From Thermohalobaculum sp050330995 (GTDB lineage Bacteria; Pseudomonadota; Alphaproteobacteria; Rhodobacterales; Rhodobacteraceae): a stretch of DNA of 64,000 nt. The stretch covers positions 1-64,000 of the forward strand of contig JBHJHI010000013.1 of NCBI GenBank assembly GCA_050330995.1. The letters are read 5' to 3'. The stretch's first letter is position 1; every line of letters starts with the position of its first letter. The position numbers and the translations under genes were made by a program. Below, in pieces: positions 43,595 to 51,869 of this stretch. The notes under the pieces are model-generated. The model had not been told where the DNA came from. It ran no database searches and saw nothing but the letters and a program-made list of their open reading frames with translations.

Positions 43595-46009
43595 GTGTCG
43601 GAGCGGTCCGCTCGCGTGGCGGAGGATGGCCGGGGGACGATCCCCACCGCATCGCGGCGGCCCTTGCCGAGCGTAAGAGAGGAGCGCGGATGCCTCCTAC
43701 GCCGCGGCGCGGTTCTGGCGCTCGCGGCGATGCTCGCCGGTGTGACGCCGTCCGCGTCGGGCGCCGCCGCGCCTTCCTCCGCCGGAGAGGAAGCGGCGGA
43801 CCGGGAAGCGATGCCCGCACCGGCCCGAAGCCGCGCGCCGGACGGCGCAGCCGCCGGGGACGGCTCGGGCGAGACGCCCGAGCCCCCCGATGCGCGGCTC
43901 GAACGGCTCACGCGGCGCATCGAGGCGACGACGGTGCGGCTCGAGGAGGCGCAGCGAGCGTCGGAGGAGACGTTGGGCGTCCTCCGGGCGAGCCGCGCCG
44001 TCTTCGCCGAGGCGAAGCTCGAGGAAATCAAGCTGCGGGGCGAGCTGGGTCGGGCCGCGAGCCTGGGCGAGGCCTCGCCGCGACTGCGCGAGCGCACCGA
44101 GGCGGCCAGGGCGCGCACCCGCGAGGCGCGGGCGGCCCTGGCCGCCCCCGAGCGGCGGATCGACGCGCTGCGCGACGAGGTCGAGGCGCTGTCCTCGTCC
44201 CTGCTCGCCCTGCTGCGCGAGCGGACGGCGTTGCTCTCCGGCAAGCCCGGCGGCGCCCTGTCGAGCCTCGCGATCGTGACGAGCGGTCCGCGCGGCGCGG
44301 ACGTGGCGACCGAGGCGTCGCGGGCCGGGCCGGACGGCACGGGGCGGCCGCGGGCGGCGGGCCGCGCGATGCCCGCGAGGGACGCGACCGTGGACGACGG
44401 CGCGGCGGAGGCGAGGCCGCACGGAAGGGAAGGACCGGCCGCGGGTGGCGTGGACCGCGAGGACGCGGACGGGTCGGCCCTCCCCGCCCTGATGGCCGAG
44501 CGCGAGGCGCTGCGCCGCGAGGTGTCGGCGCTGGCCGAGCGGCGGCGCTGGCTCGCCGAGCGGCTCGATAGGGACCGCAAGGCGGTGGCGAGGCTGCAGG
44601 CGCGCCGCGGCGAGTTGGCCGAGGCCGCGAGGCAGGCGACCGAGACCGTCACCACCGCGAAGGCGGACAACGCCGTCCTGCGGGAACGCCAGGGAGCGCT
44701 GCGCCGCGCGCTCGACGCCGAGCGGGCCATGGCCGCCGCCGAGCGCGCCGACCACGAGGCGGCGCGCGGGGCGCGTCGCGAGACGCTCGCGGCGATGGAA
44801 CGGCGCCGCGAGCGTCTCGCGCGCGAGCTCGACGAGCGCGAGGCGGCGCTGGCCGAGACGGAGACGCGCCTTCGCCGACTGAGCGAGGACGAGGCTCGCC
44901 GGGAGGCCGAAGCGCGGGCGCTCGACGAGCGGCTCGCCGGGCTGCGCGAGCGGATCGCCGACAAGGAGAGGCGGCACGAGGCCGCCGAGGAGGCGCTGCG
45001 GCGGATCGAGGCGCGGACACCGCGGATGCGCGAACGCGCGGAGCGTCTGGCCGCCGACAACGAAGCCCTGAGCCGCGAAGCCGGCGATCTCGCCGAACGT
45101 CGCGACGCGCTCGGTCGCGAGATCGAGGCCCGCTCGGAGGCGCTCGCCTCGCTCCGTGCCGAGGAGGCGAGCCTGTCGGCGGCGAATGCCGCCGCCGAGG
45201 CGGGTCTCGGCGAGCGGCGCAGGGTGCTCGCCGCCAGGGCGGGGGAAGGCGAAGCGACCGTCGCCGCGCTGGTGGAGCGCCGCGACCGGCTCGACCTCGA
45301 GATCCGGGAGCGGGAGGCGGCGCTGCGAGCGCTCGGCGGCCGGGCGCGCGAGACGGCCGAGCGCCTGACGGCAGAGAGGAAGCGTCTCGAAGCGCTCGCG
45401 GACCGGCGCGCCCGCGAGGAGGCGGCGGCGCGCGAGCGGGCGCGGCTGCTCGCCGAGACGAGGAGAGCGTACGAGGCGGCGAGGACGGACCTCGCCGCGG
45501 CCCTCGCCGAGCGCGACCGGCTCGCGGAGCTCGTCGCCGGGGAACGGCGCGCGGCGACCGTCCCGGAGCCCTCGCCGGAGTATCGCCCCGTCGCGCCGTG
45601 GAGCGCGGCGGCCGTCCGGCGCGCCGAGGGCGAGAGCGCCGCCCCGGGCGAGCCCCTGTCGGCCTCCGATCCGCGCGACGCGGAAGCGTCCGCCATCGCG
45701 GCGGCGCCCGTCGAGACCGGGGGATCGCGGCGCCACGGGATCGCCGCCCCCGATCGCGGCGACGCGCGCGACGCCCCGTCGGCGGCGGCGCGTCCTGCGG
45801 ACGGCGGAATGTCCCGACGCGAGCGGTCCGAGGTCCTGGAGGCGCTCGCGGGAGCGCCGACGATCGACCGGGCCGGCGAGGCCGAGCGCGAGCGTCTGGT
45901 CGAGACGCTCACGGCGGGCGCCTGCGTGACCGACGCGCTCGAAAGCGCCTTCGGCCGGGTCAACCGCCAGCTCGCCCTCCGGCTGCGCCGCGCGCTGCCG
46001 GACTGCTGA
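43595..46009 (+). CDS. Exported Ala/Arg/Glu-rich coiled-coil protein
   Basis: I do not recognise a family. After an N-terminal hydrophobic segment (RRGAVLALAAMLAGVTPSAS, nt about 43702-43761), which looks like a signal peptide or anchor, nearly the whole protein is heptad-like Ala/Arg/Glu/Leu helix. It has two long coiled-coil blocks (nt about 43890-44270 and 44480-45540) separated by a low-complexity linker. A short C-terminal segment (ALESAFGRVNRQLALRLRRA) follows. The start is uncertain: GTG 43595 or 43616 leave a 30-40 residue n-region, while the frame stays open to 43250. It is followed after 11 nt by a TAXI solute-binding protein, so the two are probably made together. A structural or scaffold role is likely. 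Confidence 0.65.
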   Translation: MSERSARVAEDGRGTIPTASRRPLPSVREERGCLLRRGAVLALAAMLAGVTPSASGAAAPSSAGEEAADREAMPAPARSRAPDGAAAGDGSGETPEPPDARLERLTRRIEATTVRLEEAQRASEETLGVLRASRAVFAEAKLEEIKLRGELGRAASLGEASPRLRERTEAARARTREARAALAAPERRIDALRDEVEALSSSLLALLRERTALLSGKPGGALSSLAIVTSGPRGADVATEASRAGPDGTGRPRAAGRAMPARDATVDDGAAEARPHGREGPAAGGVDREDADGSALPALMAEREALRREVSALAERRRWLAERLDRDRKAVARLQARRGELAEAARQATETVTTAKADNAVLRERQGALRRALDAERAMAAAERADHEAARGARRETLAAMERRRERLARELDEREAALAETETRLRRLSEDEARREAEARALDERLAGLRERIADKERRHEAAEEALRRIEARTPRMRERAERLAADNEALSREAGDLAERRDALGREIEARSEALASLRAEEASLSAANAAAEAGLGERRRVLAARAGEGEATVAALVERRDRLDLEIREREAALRALGGRARETAERLTAERKRLEALADRRAREEAAARERARLLAETRRAYEAARTDLAAALAERDRLAELVAGERRAATVPEPSPEYRPVAPWSAAAVRRAEGESAAPGEPLSASDPRDAEASAIAAAPVETGGSRRHGIAAPDRGDARDAPSAAARPADGGMSRRERSEVLEALAGAPTIDRAGEAERERLVETLTAGACVTDALESAFGRVNRQLALRLRRALPDC

Positions 46010-46020
46010 GCGGGGACGCG

Positions 46021-47100
46021 ATGAGACAGGACGACGGAAGAATGCGCGGAGGCGGTGTCGTGCGTGGAAGAACGGGTTGGCTGGTCGTCGCCGCCATGCT
46101 GGGCGGGCTCGCCGCCGGCGCGGCGGCGGCGCAGGACATCAAGAAGACCATCGTGACCGGCGGGCCGAGCGGCACCTACATCCAGATCGGCCGCGACATC
46201 AGCGAGGCCGTGGCGAGCTGCGGCCTGACGCTCGACGTGCGCGAGAGCGCCGGCTCGCTCGAGAACTTCCTCGCCGTGCGTCAGCGGCCGCATACGCAGT
46301 TCGGCATCGTCCAGAGCGACGTGCTCGAGTACTTCAAGACGTTCGAGGGCGACGACCCCGCGATCCGGCGCGCGCTCTACGGCGTGCAGATCGCCTTCCC
46401 GCTCTACGACGAGGAGGTGCACGTGCTGGCACGCCGCGGGATCGAGACGCTGTCGGACCTCGCGGGCCGGCGGGTGGCGATCGGCGAGACCGACAGCGGC
46501 ACCTTCCTGACGGCCTCGCTGATCCTCGAGTTCGCGGGCGTCGCGCCGGAGACCGTCGAGACGATCGGCCCCGACGCGTCCCTCGACGCGCTCCTCGCCG
46601 GCGACATCGACGCGTTCTTCTACGTCGCCGGCGCGCCGGCGCGTCTCTTCGAGGACGAGCGCATCGACCCCGAGCGCTTCGCGCTCCTGTCGATGGCCGA
46701 CGACACGCTGCGCGCGGTCTACACGCCCGCGACCGTTCCGGCCGGGACCTACGGCTGGATGACCGAGGACGTGTCCGTCGTCGCGGTCAAGGCGGTGCTG
46801 ATGACCTTCGACTACGACCCCGGGAGGAACGCCTACCACCGCGAGAGCTGCCGCGCGGTCTCGGAGGTCAGCCACGTCGTCGTGGACCAGTTCGAGCGTC
46901 TCAAGGCGGAGGGCCACCCGAAGTGGCGCGAGGTCGACCTGACCGACATTCCGCCCGGCTGGCGGATCGGCGAGTGCGTCAACCGCGGCCTCGACCCGGA
47001 CTTCCAATCCGCCTGCGCGCCGGCCGCCCCCGCCGTCGAGACAGAGCCGAGGGTCAACGCGGTCTACCGGGAGCGCATCTGCGCGGTGGTCGGCTGCTGA
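46021..47100 (+). CDS. TAXI-family solute-binding protein
   Basis: This is a 359-residue exported protein of the TRAP-associated extracytoplasmic immunogenic (TAXI) family. A signal peptide (WLVVAAMLGGLAAGAAAAQ, cleavage near residue 38) precedes the family opening TIVTGGPSGTYIQIGRDI and the later VQSDVLEYFKTF, AIGETDSGTFLTASLIL and FDYDPGRNAYHRESCRAV. Five or more cysteines occur in the C-terminal half, probably as disulfides. TAXI proteins usually serve TRAP transporters, but no DctQ/DctM membrane gene is nearby. The partner here is the coiled-coil protein upstream, suggesting a sensing or non-transport role. Confidence 0.85.
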   Translation: MRQDDGRMRGGGVVRGRTGWLVVAAMLGGLAAGAAAAQDIKKTIVTGGPSGTYIQIGRDISEAVASCGLTLDVRESAGSLENFLAVRQRPHTQFGIVQSDVLEYFKTFEGDDPAIRRALYGVQIAFPLYDEEVHVLARRGIETLSDLAGRRVAIGETDSGTFLTASLILEFAGVAPETVETIGPDASLDALLAGDIDAFFYVAGAPARLFEDERIDPERFALLSMADDTLRAVYTPATVPAGTYGWMTEDVSVVAVKAVLMTFDYDPGRNAYHRESCRAVSEVSHVVVDQFERLKAEGHPKWREVDLTDIPPGWRIGECVNRGLDPDFQSACAPAAPAVETEPRVNAVYRERICAVVGC

Positions 47101-47226
47101 GGCGAGGGCCGCCGCGGCGCCGGCCGCCTCGGTGCGTGGACGTCGATCGGGCGCGATCGGGAAGCGCCGGGAGGCCCGCCGCCAGAGGGCGGGCTGTCGC
47201 CATGCTCGCGATAGGCGGGTCCGGCC

Positions 47227-48420
47227 TCACGCGTGGTCGCCGTCGGCTCGAACCGTCTTGATGTCCGCCGCCGCGGCCCAGGCGTGGATGTCCTCGCGCC
47301 TCAGCGCGGCGGCCATCATGTCGGGGAACAGATCGGGCGTGCAGGCGAAGACCGGCGCGCCGAGGGCGGCGACCTCGGCGGCGAGGCCCGGATCGTAGCC
47401 CGGCCGGCCGGTGTCGCTGAGGGCGAGCAGCACGATCACGTTGACGCCCGAGCCGATCAGCCGGCCGAGGCGCGCGACCAGCGAGCGCCGGTCGCCGCCC
47501 TCGTAGAGATCGGTGATCAGGATCAGGTGCGCCTTGGCCGGGCGTTCGATCTGGTCCGCACAGTAGGCGACCGCACGGTCGATGTCGGTGCCGCCGCCGA
47601 GCTGCACGCCGAACAGCACCTCGACCGGGTCGGCGAGGTCCTCGTTCAGGTCGAGGATCGCGGTGTCGAAGCAGACGAGCTTGGTACGCACCACCGGCAG
47701 CGAGGCCATCACCACCGGCAGCGAGGCCATCACCGCCGCGAAGATCGAGGCGTAGACCACCGAAGGCGCCATCGAGCCCGACTGGTCGACGCAGAGTACC
47801 ACCTCGTCGAGGTCGACCACCCGCTTCTGGCGGCGCATGAAGCCGATCAGCCGCTCGGGCACGACGGTCCGGTACTCGGGCTGGTAGTTGCGCAGGTTGG
47901 CGCGGATCGTGCGCGGCCAGTCGATGTCGGCGAAGCGCGGGCGGAAGGTGCGCTTCGAGCGGTCGACCGCACCGCGCAGCGCCTCGGCCGTGCGCCGCTC
48001 CAGCCGCTCCATCAGCTCGGCGACAACCTTGGCCACCACCTGGCGCGCGGTGGCCTTGGTCTTCTCGGGCATCACCCGTCTGAGCGCGATCAGGTCGGCG
48101 ACGAGATGGACGTCCGCCTCCATCGCCGCCAGGAACTCGGGCTCCATCAGCATCTCCCTGAGCCCGAGCCGGGTGTAGGCGTCGCGCTGGACCACCTGCA
48201 CCACCGGCGCGGGGAAGAACTCGCGGATGTCGCCGAGCCAGCGCGCCACCTGCGGCGCCGAGCGGCCGAGCCCGGCGCGGCGCTTGCCGCCGCTGCCGCC
48301 CGCGCCCTGGTCGTAGAGCGCCGAGAGCGCGGCCGAGAGCCGGCGGTCGGTCGGGCCGAGCGCGTCGTCCTCGCCGCCCAGGGCGAGGCGCCAGCGCCGT
48401 GCGCGGGTCTCGTCAGCCAT
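47227..48420 (-). CDS. VWA-domain protein (CoxE/YehP-like)
   Basis: This is a 397-residue cytoplasmic protein with a C-terminal von Willebrand A domain. The MIDAS metal site is complete: Asp212-x-Ser-x-Ser (VDQSGSM), Thr278-Asp279 in GGGTDID and Asp in ILITDLYEGGD. The N-terminal ~200 residues are helical and typical of VWA partners of MoxR ATPases. It is the last gene of the SWIM-DUF5691-MoxR-DUF5682-VWA operon and corresponds to E. coli YehP. A 21-bp tandem duplication gives a repeated VMASLPV just after the MIDAS helix. It overlaps the DUF5682 gene by 8 nt. Confidence 0.9.
   Translation of the reverse strand: MADETRARRWRLALGGEDDALGPTDRRLSAALSALYDQGAGGSGGKRRAGLGRSAPQVARWLGDIREFFPAPVVQVVQRDAYTRLGLREMLMEPEFLAAMEADVHLVADLIALRRVMPEKTKATARQVVAKVVAELMERLERRTAEALRGAVDRSKRTFRPRFADIDWPRTIRANLRNYQPEYRTVVPERLIGFMRRQKRVVDLDEVVLCVDQSGSMAPSVVYASIFAAVMASLPVVMASLPVVRTKLVCFDTAILDLNEDLADPVEVLFGVQLGGGTDIDRAVAYCADQIERPAKAHLILITDLYEGGDRRSLVARLGRLIGSGVNVIVLLALSDTGRPGYDPGLAAEVAALGAPVFACTPDLFPDMMAAALRREDIHAWAAAADIKTVRADGDHA
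47690..47731. repeat. Exact 21-bp tandem duplication inside the VWA gene
   Basis: Two identical 21-bp units (47690-47710 and 47711-47731) lie head to tail. The reading frame is kept and seven residues (VMASLPV) are inserted next to the metal site. Perfect identity suggests a recent slippage event. Confidence 0.9.
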
Positions 48421-50788
48421 CGACGCTCTCCCCCCGCAGCAGTCGCATCACCAGCGCCTCGTGGGCGGGCCAGCGCGTCGCCGCCTCCGGCGCGGGCGCG
48501 AGACCCGCGAGGCCGGGCCCGCGGCGCCCGAGCGCCGCGTCGACGAGCCGGCGCCGCTCGGCCGCGTCGAGGTCCGAAAACACCCGGCGAAACAGCGGCA
48601 GGTGCTCGACGAAGGCCGCCTCGTCGAGCGAGACCAGCCAGCCGTCCACCGCCCGGCGCAGCCCCTCGTCGTGCACGAGGCGCTGGCCCGCGCCTTCGAG
48701 GAAGCCCGCGAAGAAGCCGGCCGCGTCCTTGACCGGCGTGCCGGGCGAGAGCATCCGCGCGAGCAGCGCCGCCGCCGCTTCCGGGGCGAGGCGATCGGCC
48801 TCGTAGAGAAGCCTCGCCGCGAGCCCGGCGATCGCCCGCCCGGCGCGGTCGTCGCCGAGCAGGCGTTCGAGCGCGCGGGCCCAGGCGGCGGAGGCCTCCG
48901 GGTCGTCCACGAGGCCGAGCGCGCCCGCCGCCGCCAGCATCCGCCGGCGCAGTCCTTCGGTCGCCTCCTCGTCCAGATCGCGCGCGGCGTAGGGCAGCGC
49001 CAGCGCCGCCTGCACCGCGAGGCGCGAGAACAGATCGGCGAGCCGCCCGGTGTCGCTCGCGCGCGCCTCGCCGTAGCGCAGCACCTCGGCGAGCGGGGGC
49101 AGCGCCGCGAGCGTCTGCACCGCGTTGTCGGTGCGCGCGGCCAGCGCGTCGATCAGACGGGTCCCCTCGCGCGCCGCCCCGTCGAGCCGGGCCGTCATCG
49201 CCCTGAGGATCAGGTCGGCGAGGGTGCCGAGATCGGCGGCCTCGCGCATGCGCGCGAGAGTGCGTCCGGCGGCGGCCGTCTCGATGGTGGCGCCGTGGAC
49301 CGTGTTCTCGACAAGGGCGACCGCGAACTCGGGCTTCCACGCCAGCACCCAGCGCTCGCGGAAGGTGCCGCGGCTGCTCCCCGCGTCCGAGAGCGTGCCC
49401 CAGGGCACGTCGAGGGCTTCGAGGCGATGCAGGAGCGTCGAGCGCGCGAGGCCGCTCTCCGAGCGCAGGTCGAGCGACAGCTCGCGCTCCAGCGCCTCGG
49501 GCTTCAGCTTGACGCGCTTCTGCGCGCGCTTGAGGTCCTCCAGGAGCGGGGCGAGGGGGACGTCGTCGGGGATCTCGCCCACTTCCGCGCCGATCAGCAG
49601 CTCGGTCGCGATCGTGCGCCAGAGCGCATCGTGGCCGTCGCAGAGGCAGGCGACGGCGGCCTCGCGCAGTTCCTCGAAGCCGGGACCGGGCTTGCCGCGC
49701 AGCGCCGCGAGCGAGAGGGCGAGGCGTTCCGTCTCGATCAGCGAGGCGGTCGAGACGACGTGGCCGCCCTCGCGCAGCGCGCGGGCGATGCGCGCGACCC
49801 AGGTCGTGGCGATCGCCTCGCGCGGGGTCTCCCAGAGATGGCGGCACCAGCCGGGCGCGGCGACGCCGGCGCCGTAGCCGGACGCGAAGGCGAGCCGCGG
49901 CGCGGTCCAGGGCGTCCAGGTCGCCGAGACCTTGCGCTTGGGTGCGCCCCTGACACGGGCGCGGTCGTCCTTGAGCGCATGCTTCTCGGCGAGCGCGGGC
50001 ACGTGCCAGGCACCGCAGACCACGGCCACGGGACCGTCCGCGCGCTTGGCGGCGGCGGCGATCTCCAGACGCATGTGCGCCTCGCGCGCGGCCTCGAAGG
50101 CGTCGGGGACGGGGGCGGCCTCGCGCAGCGCCGCCATGGCCTCGGCGACCGCCTCGAAGATCGGCCCCGGCTCGGGGTTCTCCTCGATGACGTGAGCCCA
50201 CCACGACTCGCCGTCCTCGTAGCCGGCGATGCGGGCGAGGACGCCGATGGGGTCGCGCCGGATCGCCTCAGCGAGATCCGCGTCGTCGCCCGTTTCGGGC
50301 GCACCCCGGTCGCCCGGCTCCGGCTCGGTGGCTGCGTCGCCCGCGTCGGGCGCAGGGTCGTCGCCCGTGTCGGGCGCAGGGTCGTCACCCGCGTCGGGCG
50401 CGAAGTCGTCCCCTGTCCCGGGCGTCGGGTCGTTCTCGTCCGTCTCCTCGACGAGAGCCGCGGCCTCCGCCATGCGCCACGACGCCGGCAGGTCGATGAA
50501 GCGCGCCGCGGCGCCGTGGCGCTCGGCCCAGCACACGGCCTGATACTCCGGCGAGAAGGCGGCCATCGGCCAGAACACCGCCCGGTCGGGGTCGTCGGCC
50601 GGATAGGCGAGCAGCGCCACGGGCGGGACCATCCCCGGCTTGGCCGCGAGCGCGAGCAGCGGCGTCAGATCGGCCGGCCCCTCGATCAGCACCTCGACGG
50701 GCTTCAGCGCGTCGAGCGCCTCCACCAGCCGGCGCGCCGAGCCCGGCCCGTGATGGCGGATGCCGAGATACCGGACCGCGGCCGCCAT
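48413..50788 (-). CDS. DUF5682-family protein (YehM-like)
   Basis: This is a 791-residue protein of unknown biochemical function, conserved with MoxR-VWA operons. The N-terminus reads YLGIRHHGPGSARRLVEAL, the family signature. VLIEGPADLTPLL and, further on, VAVVCGAWHVPAL (nt about 50000) follow; this distribution of His and acidic residues suggests an enzyme-like N-terminal domain related to the TraB/ChaN-type hydrolase fold (a guess). The C-terminal half is helical. Between residues about 110 and 165 is an acidic insert made of Asp-Asp-Pro-Ala-Pro-Asp repeats. It is separated by one base from the MoxR gene upstream and overlaps the VWA gene downstream. Confidence 0.85.
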   Translation of the reverse strand: MAAAVRYLGIRHHGPGSARRLVEALDALKPVEVLIEGPADLTPLLALAAKPGMVPPVALLAYPADDPDRAVFWPMAAFSPEYQAVCWAERHGAAARFIDLPASWRMAEAAALVEETDENDPTPGTGDDFAPDAGDDPAPDTGDDPAPDAGDAATEPEPGDRGAPETGDDADLAEAIRRDPIGVLARIAGYEDGESWWAHVIEENPEPGPIFEAVAEAMAALREAAPVPDAFEAAREAHMRLEIAAAAKRADGPVAVVCGAWHVPALAEKHALKDDRARVRGAPKRKVSATWTPWTAPRLAFASGYGAGVAAPGWCRHLWETPREAIATTWVARIARALREGGHVVSTASLIETERLALSLAALRGKPGPGFEELREAAVACLCDGHDALWRTIATELLIGAEVGEIPDDVPLAPLLEDLKRAQKRVKLKPEALERELSLDLRSESGLARSTLLHRLEALDVPWGTLSDAGSSRGTFRERWVLAWKPEFAVALVENTVHGATIETAAAGRTLARMREAADLGTLADLILRAMTARLDGAAREGTRLIDALAARTDNAVQTLAALPPLAEVLRYGEARASDTGRLADLFSRLAVQAALALPYAARDLDEEATEGLRRRMLAAAGALGLVDDPEASAAWARALERLLGDDRAGRAIAGLAARLLYEADRLAPEAAAALLARMLSPGTPVKDAAGFFAGFLEGAGQRLVHDEGLRRAVDGWLVSLDEAAFVEHLPLFRRVFSDLDAAERRRLVDAALGRRGPGLAGLAPAPEAATRWPAHEALVMRLLRGESVDG
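50337..50432. repeat. Four imperfect 24-bp repeats coding an acidic linker
   Basis: Units at 50337-50360, 50361-50384, 50385-50408 and 50409-50432 share the core TCGCCCGNGTCGGGCGCAGG. On the coding strand they give eight-residue Asp/Pro repeats (GDDPAPDx) within the DUF5682 gene. Further degenerate copies lie to about 50283. The array is probably expandable by slippage. Confidence 0.85.
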
Positions 50789-50789
50789 C

Positions 50790-51869
50790 TCAGACCATGT
50801 CCGTCAGCGCGCGGTAGTAGTCGGAATACCCGCGGCGGTGCTTCAGCACCGTCTCCAGGTACTCCTCCAGCACGGCCTTGTCCTGCACCGGGTCCTTGAC
50901 GATGGCGCCGACAACGTCGGCGGCGAGGTTGTCGGCCGAGAGATGCCCGTCGTTGAAGAAAGCGGCGTGGGAGAGCCCGCCGACCATCACCGCGATCGCC
51001 TCGGCGGTCGACAGCGTGCCCGAGGGGGTCTTCAGCGTCACCTTGCCGTCGAGCGTCTCGCCGCCCCGCAGCTCGCGGAAGATCGAGAGCACGCGCGTCA
51101 CCTCCTCGGCCACGTTCCTGGGCGCGGGCAGCTCCAGCGAGACCGCCTGCTCGGCGACGCGCTTCGAGACGATCCTGATCTCCTCGTCCATGTCGCCCGG
51201 CAGCGGCAGGACCACGACGTTGAAGCGGCGCTTGAGCGCGGCCGACAGCTCGTTCACGCCCTTGTCGCGGTCGTTGGCGGTCGCGATCACGTTGAAGCCG
51301 CGGGCGGCGTAGAGCGCCGTGTTCAGCTCCGGGATCGGCAGCATCTTCTCGGAGAGCACGGTGATGAGCGTGTCCTGCACGTCCGATCCCATACGGGTCA
51401 GCTCCTCGAGCCGGCAGAGCTTGCCCCCCTCCATCGCGCGATAGAGCGGCGTCGGCACCAGCGCGTCGCGCGAGGGGCCGTGCGCGAGGAGCTGGGCGTA
51501 GTTCCAGCCGTAGCGCACCTGGTTCTCGTCGGTGCCGGCGGTGCACTGGATCACCATGGTGCTGTCCCCCGAGACGGCGGCGGCCAGGTGCTCGGACACC
51601 CAGGACTTCGCCGTGCCCGGCACGCCGAGCAGAAGGAGGGCTCGGTCGGTCGCGAGGGTCGCCACCGCCGTCTCGATCAGCCGGCGCCGGCCGACGTACT
51701 TGGCCGAGATCTCGGTGCCGTCGGCCGCGCGTCCGCCCATGAGGTAGGTCATCGCCGCCTTCGGCGAGAGCGCCCAGCCGGCAGGCTTCTGCGCGGTGTC
51801 GCCCGCGGCGAGGGCGGCGAGTTCGGCGGCGTACCTCTGCTCGGCGGGCCGGCGCAGCGTGTCGGTCAT
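50790..51869 (-). CDS. MoxR-family AAA+ ATPase (YehL-like)
   Basis: This is a 359-residue AAA+ ATPase of the MoxR group, chaperone-like machines that mature or remodel target complexes with VWA partners. Walker A is GVPGTAKS (residues 82-89). The Walker B region is KLCRLEELTR, with Glu-Glu in place of the usual Asp-Glu. Sensor 1 is VIATANDRD and the arginine-finger region is ALKRRFNVVVLPLP. ATG 51869 overlaps the DUF5691 stop. It corresponds to E. coli YehL in the yehLMPQ locus. Confidence 0.92.
   Translation of the reverse strand: MTDTLRRPAEQRYAAELAALAAGDTAQKPAGWALSPKAAMTYLMGGRAADGTEISAKYVGRRRLIETAVATLATDRALLLLGVPGTAKSWVSEHLAAAVSGDSTMVIQCTAGTDENQVRYGWNYAQLLAHGPSRDALVPTPLYRAMEGGKLCRLEELTRMGSDVQDTLITVLSEKMLPIPELNTALYAARGFNVIATANDRDKGVNELSAALKRRFNVVVLPLPGDMDEEIRIVSKRVAEQAVSLELPAPRNVAEEVTRVLSIFRELRGGETLDGKVTLKTPSGTLSTAEAIAVMVGGLSHAAFFNDGHLSADNLAADVVGAIVKDPVQDKAVLEEYLETVLKHRRGYSDYYRALTDMV

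Noticed and set aside
43480..47007. An 1175-residue open frame on the minus strand opposite the coiled-coil and TAXI genes
   Set aside because: It is extremely Arg/Ser/Ala-rich and exists only because GC-rich coding DNA rarely has stops on the opposite strand; the plus-strand genes have signal peptides and family motifs.
50337..50432. Possible CRISPR-like array
   Set aside because: The 24-bp units are directly adjacent without spacers, are imperfect, and lie in frame inside a coding gene, so they are a coding tandem repeat.
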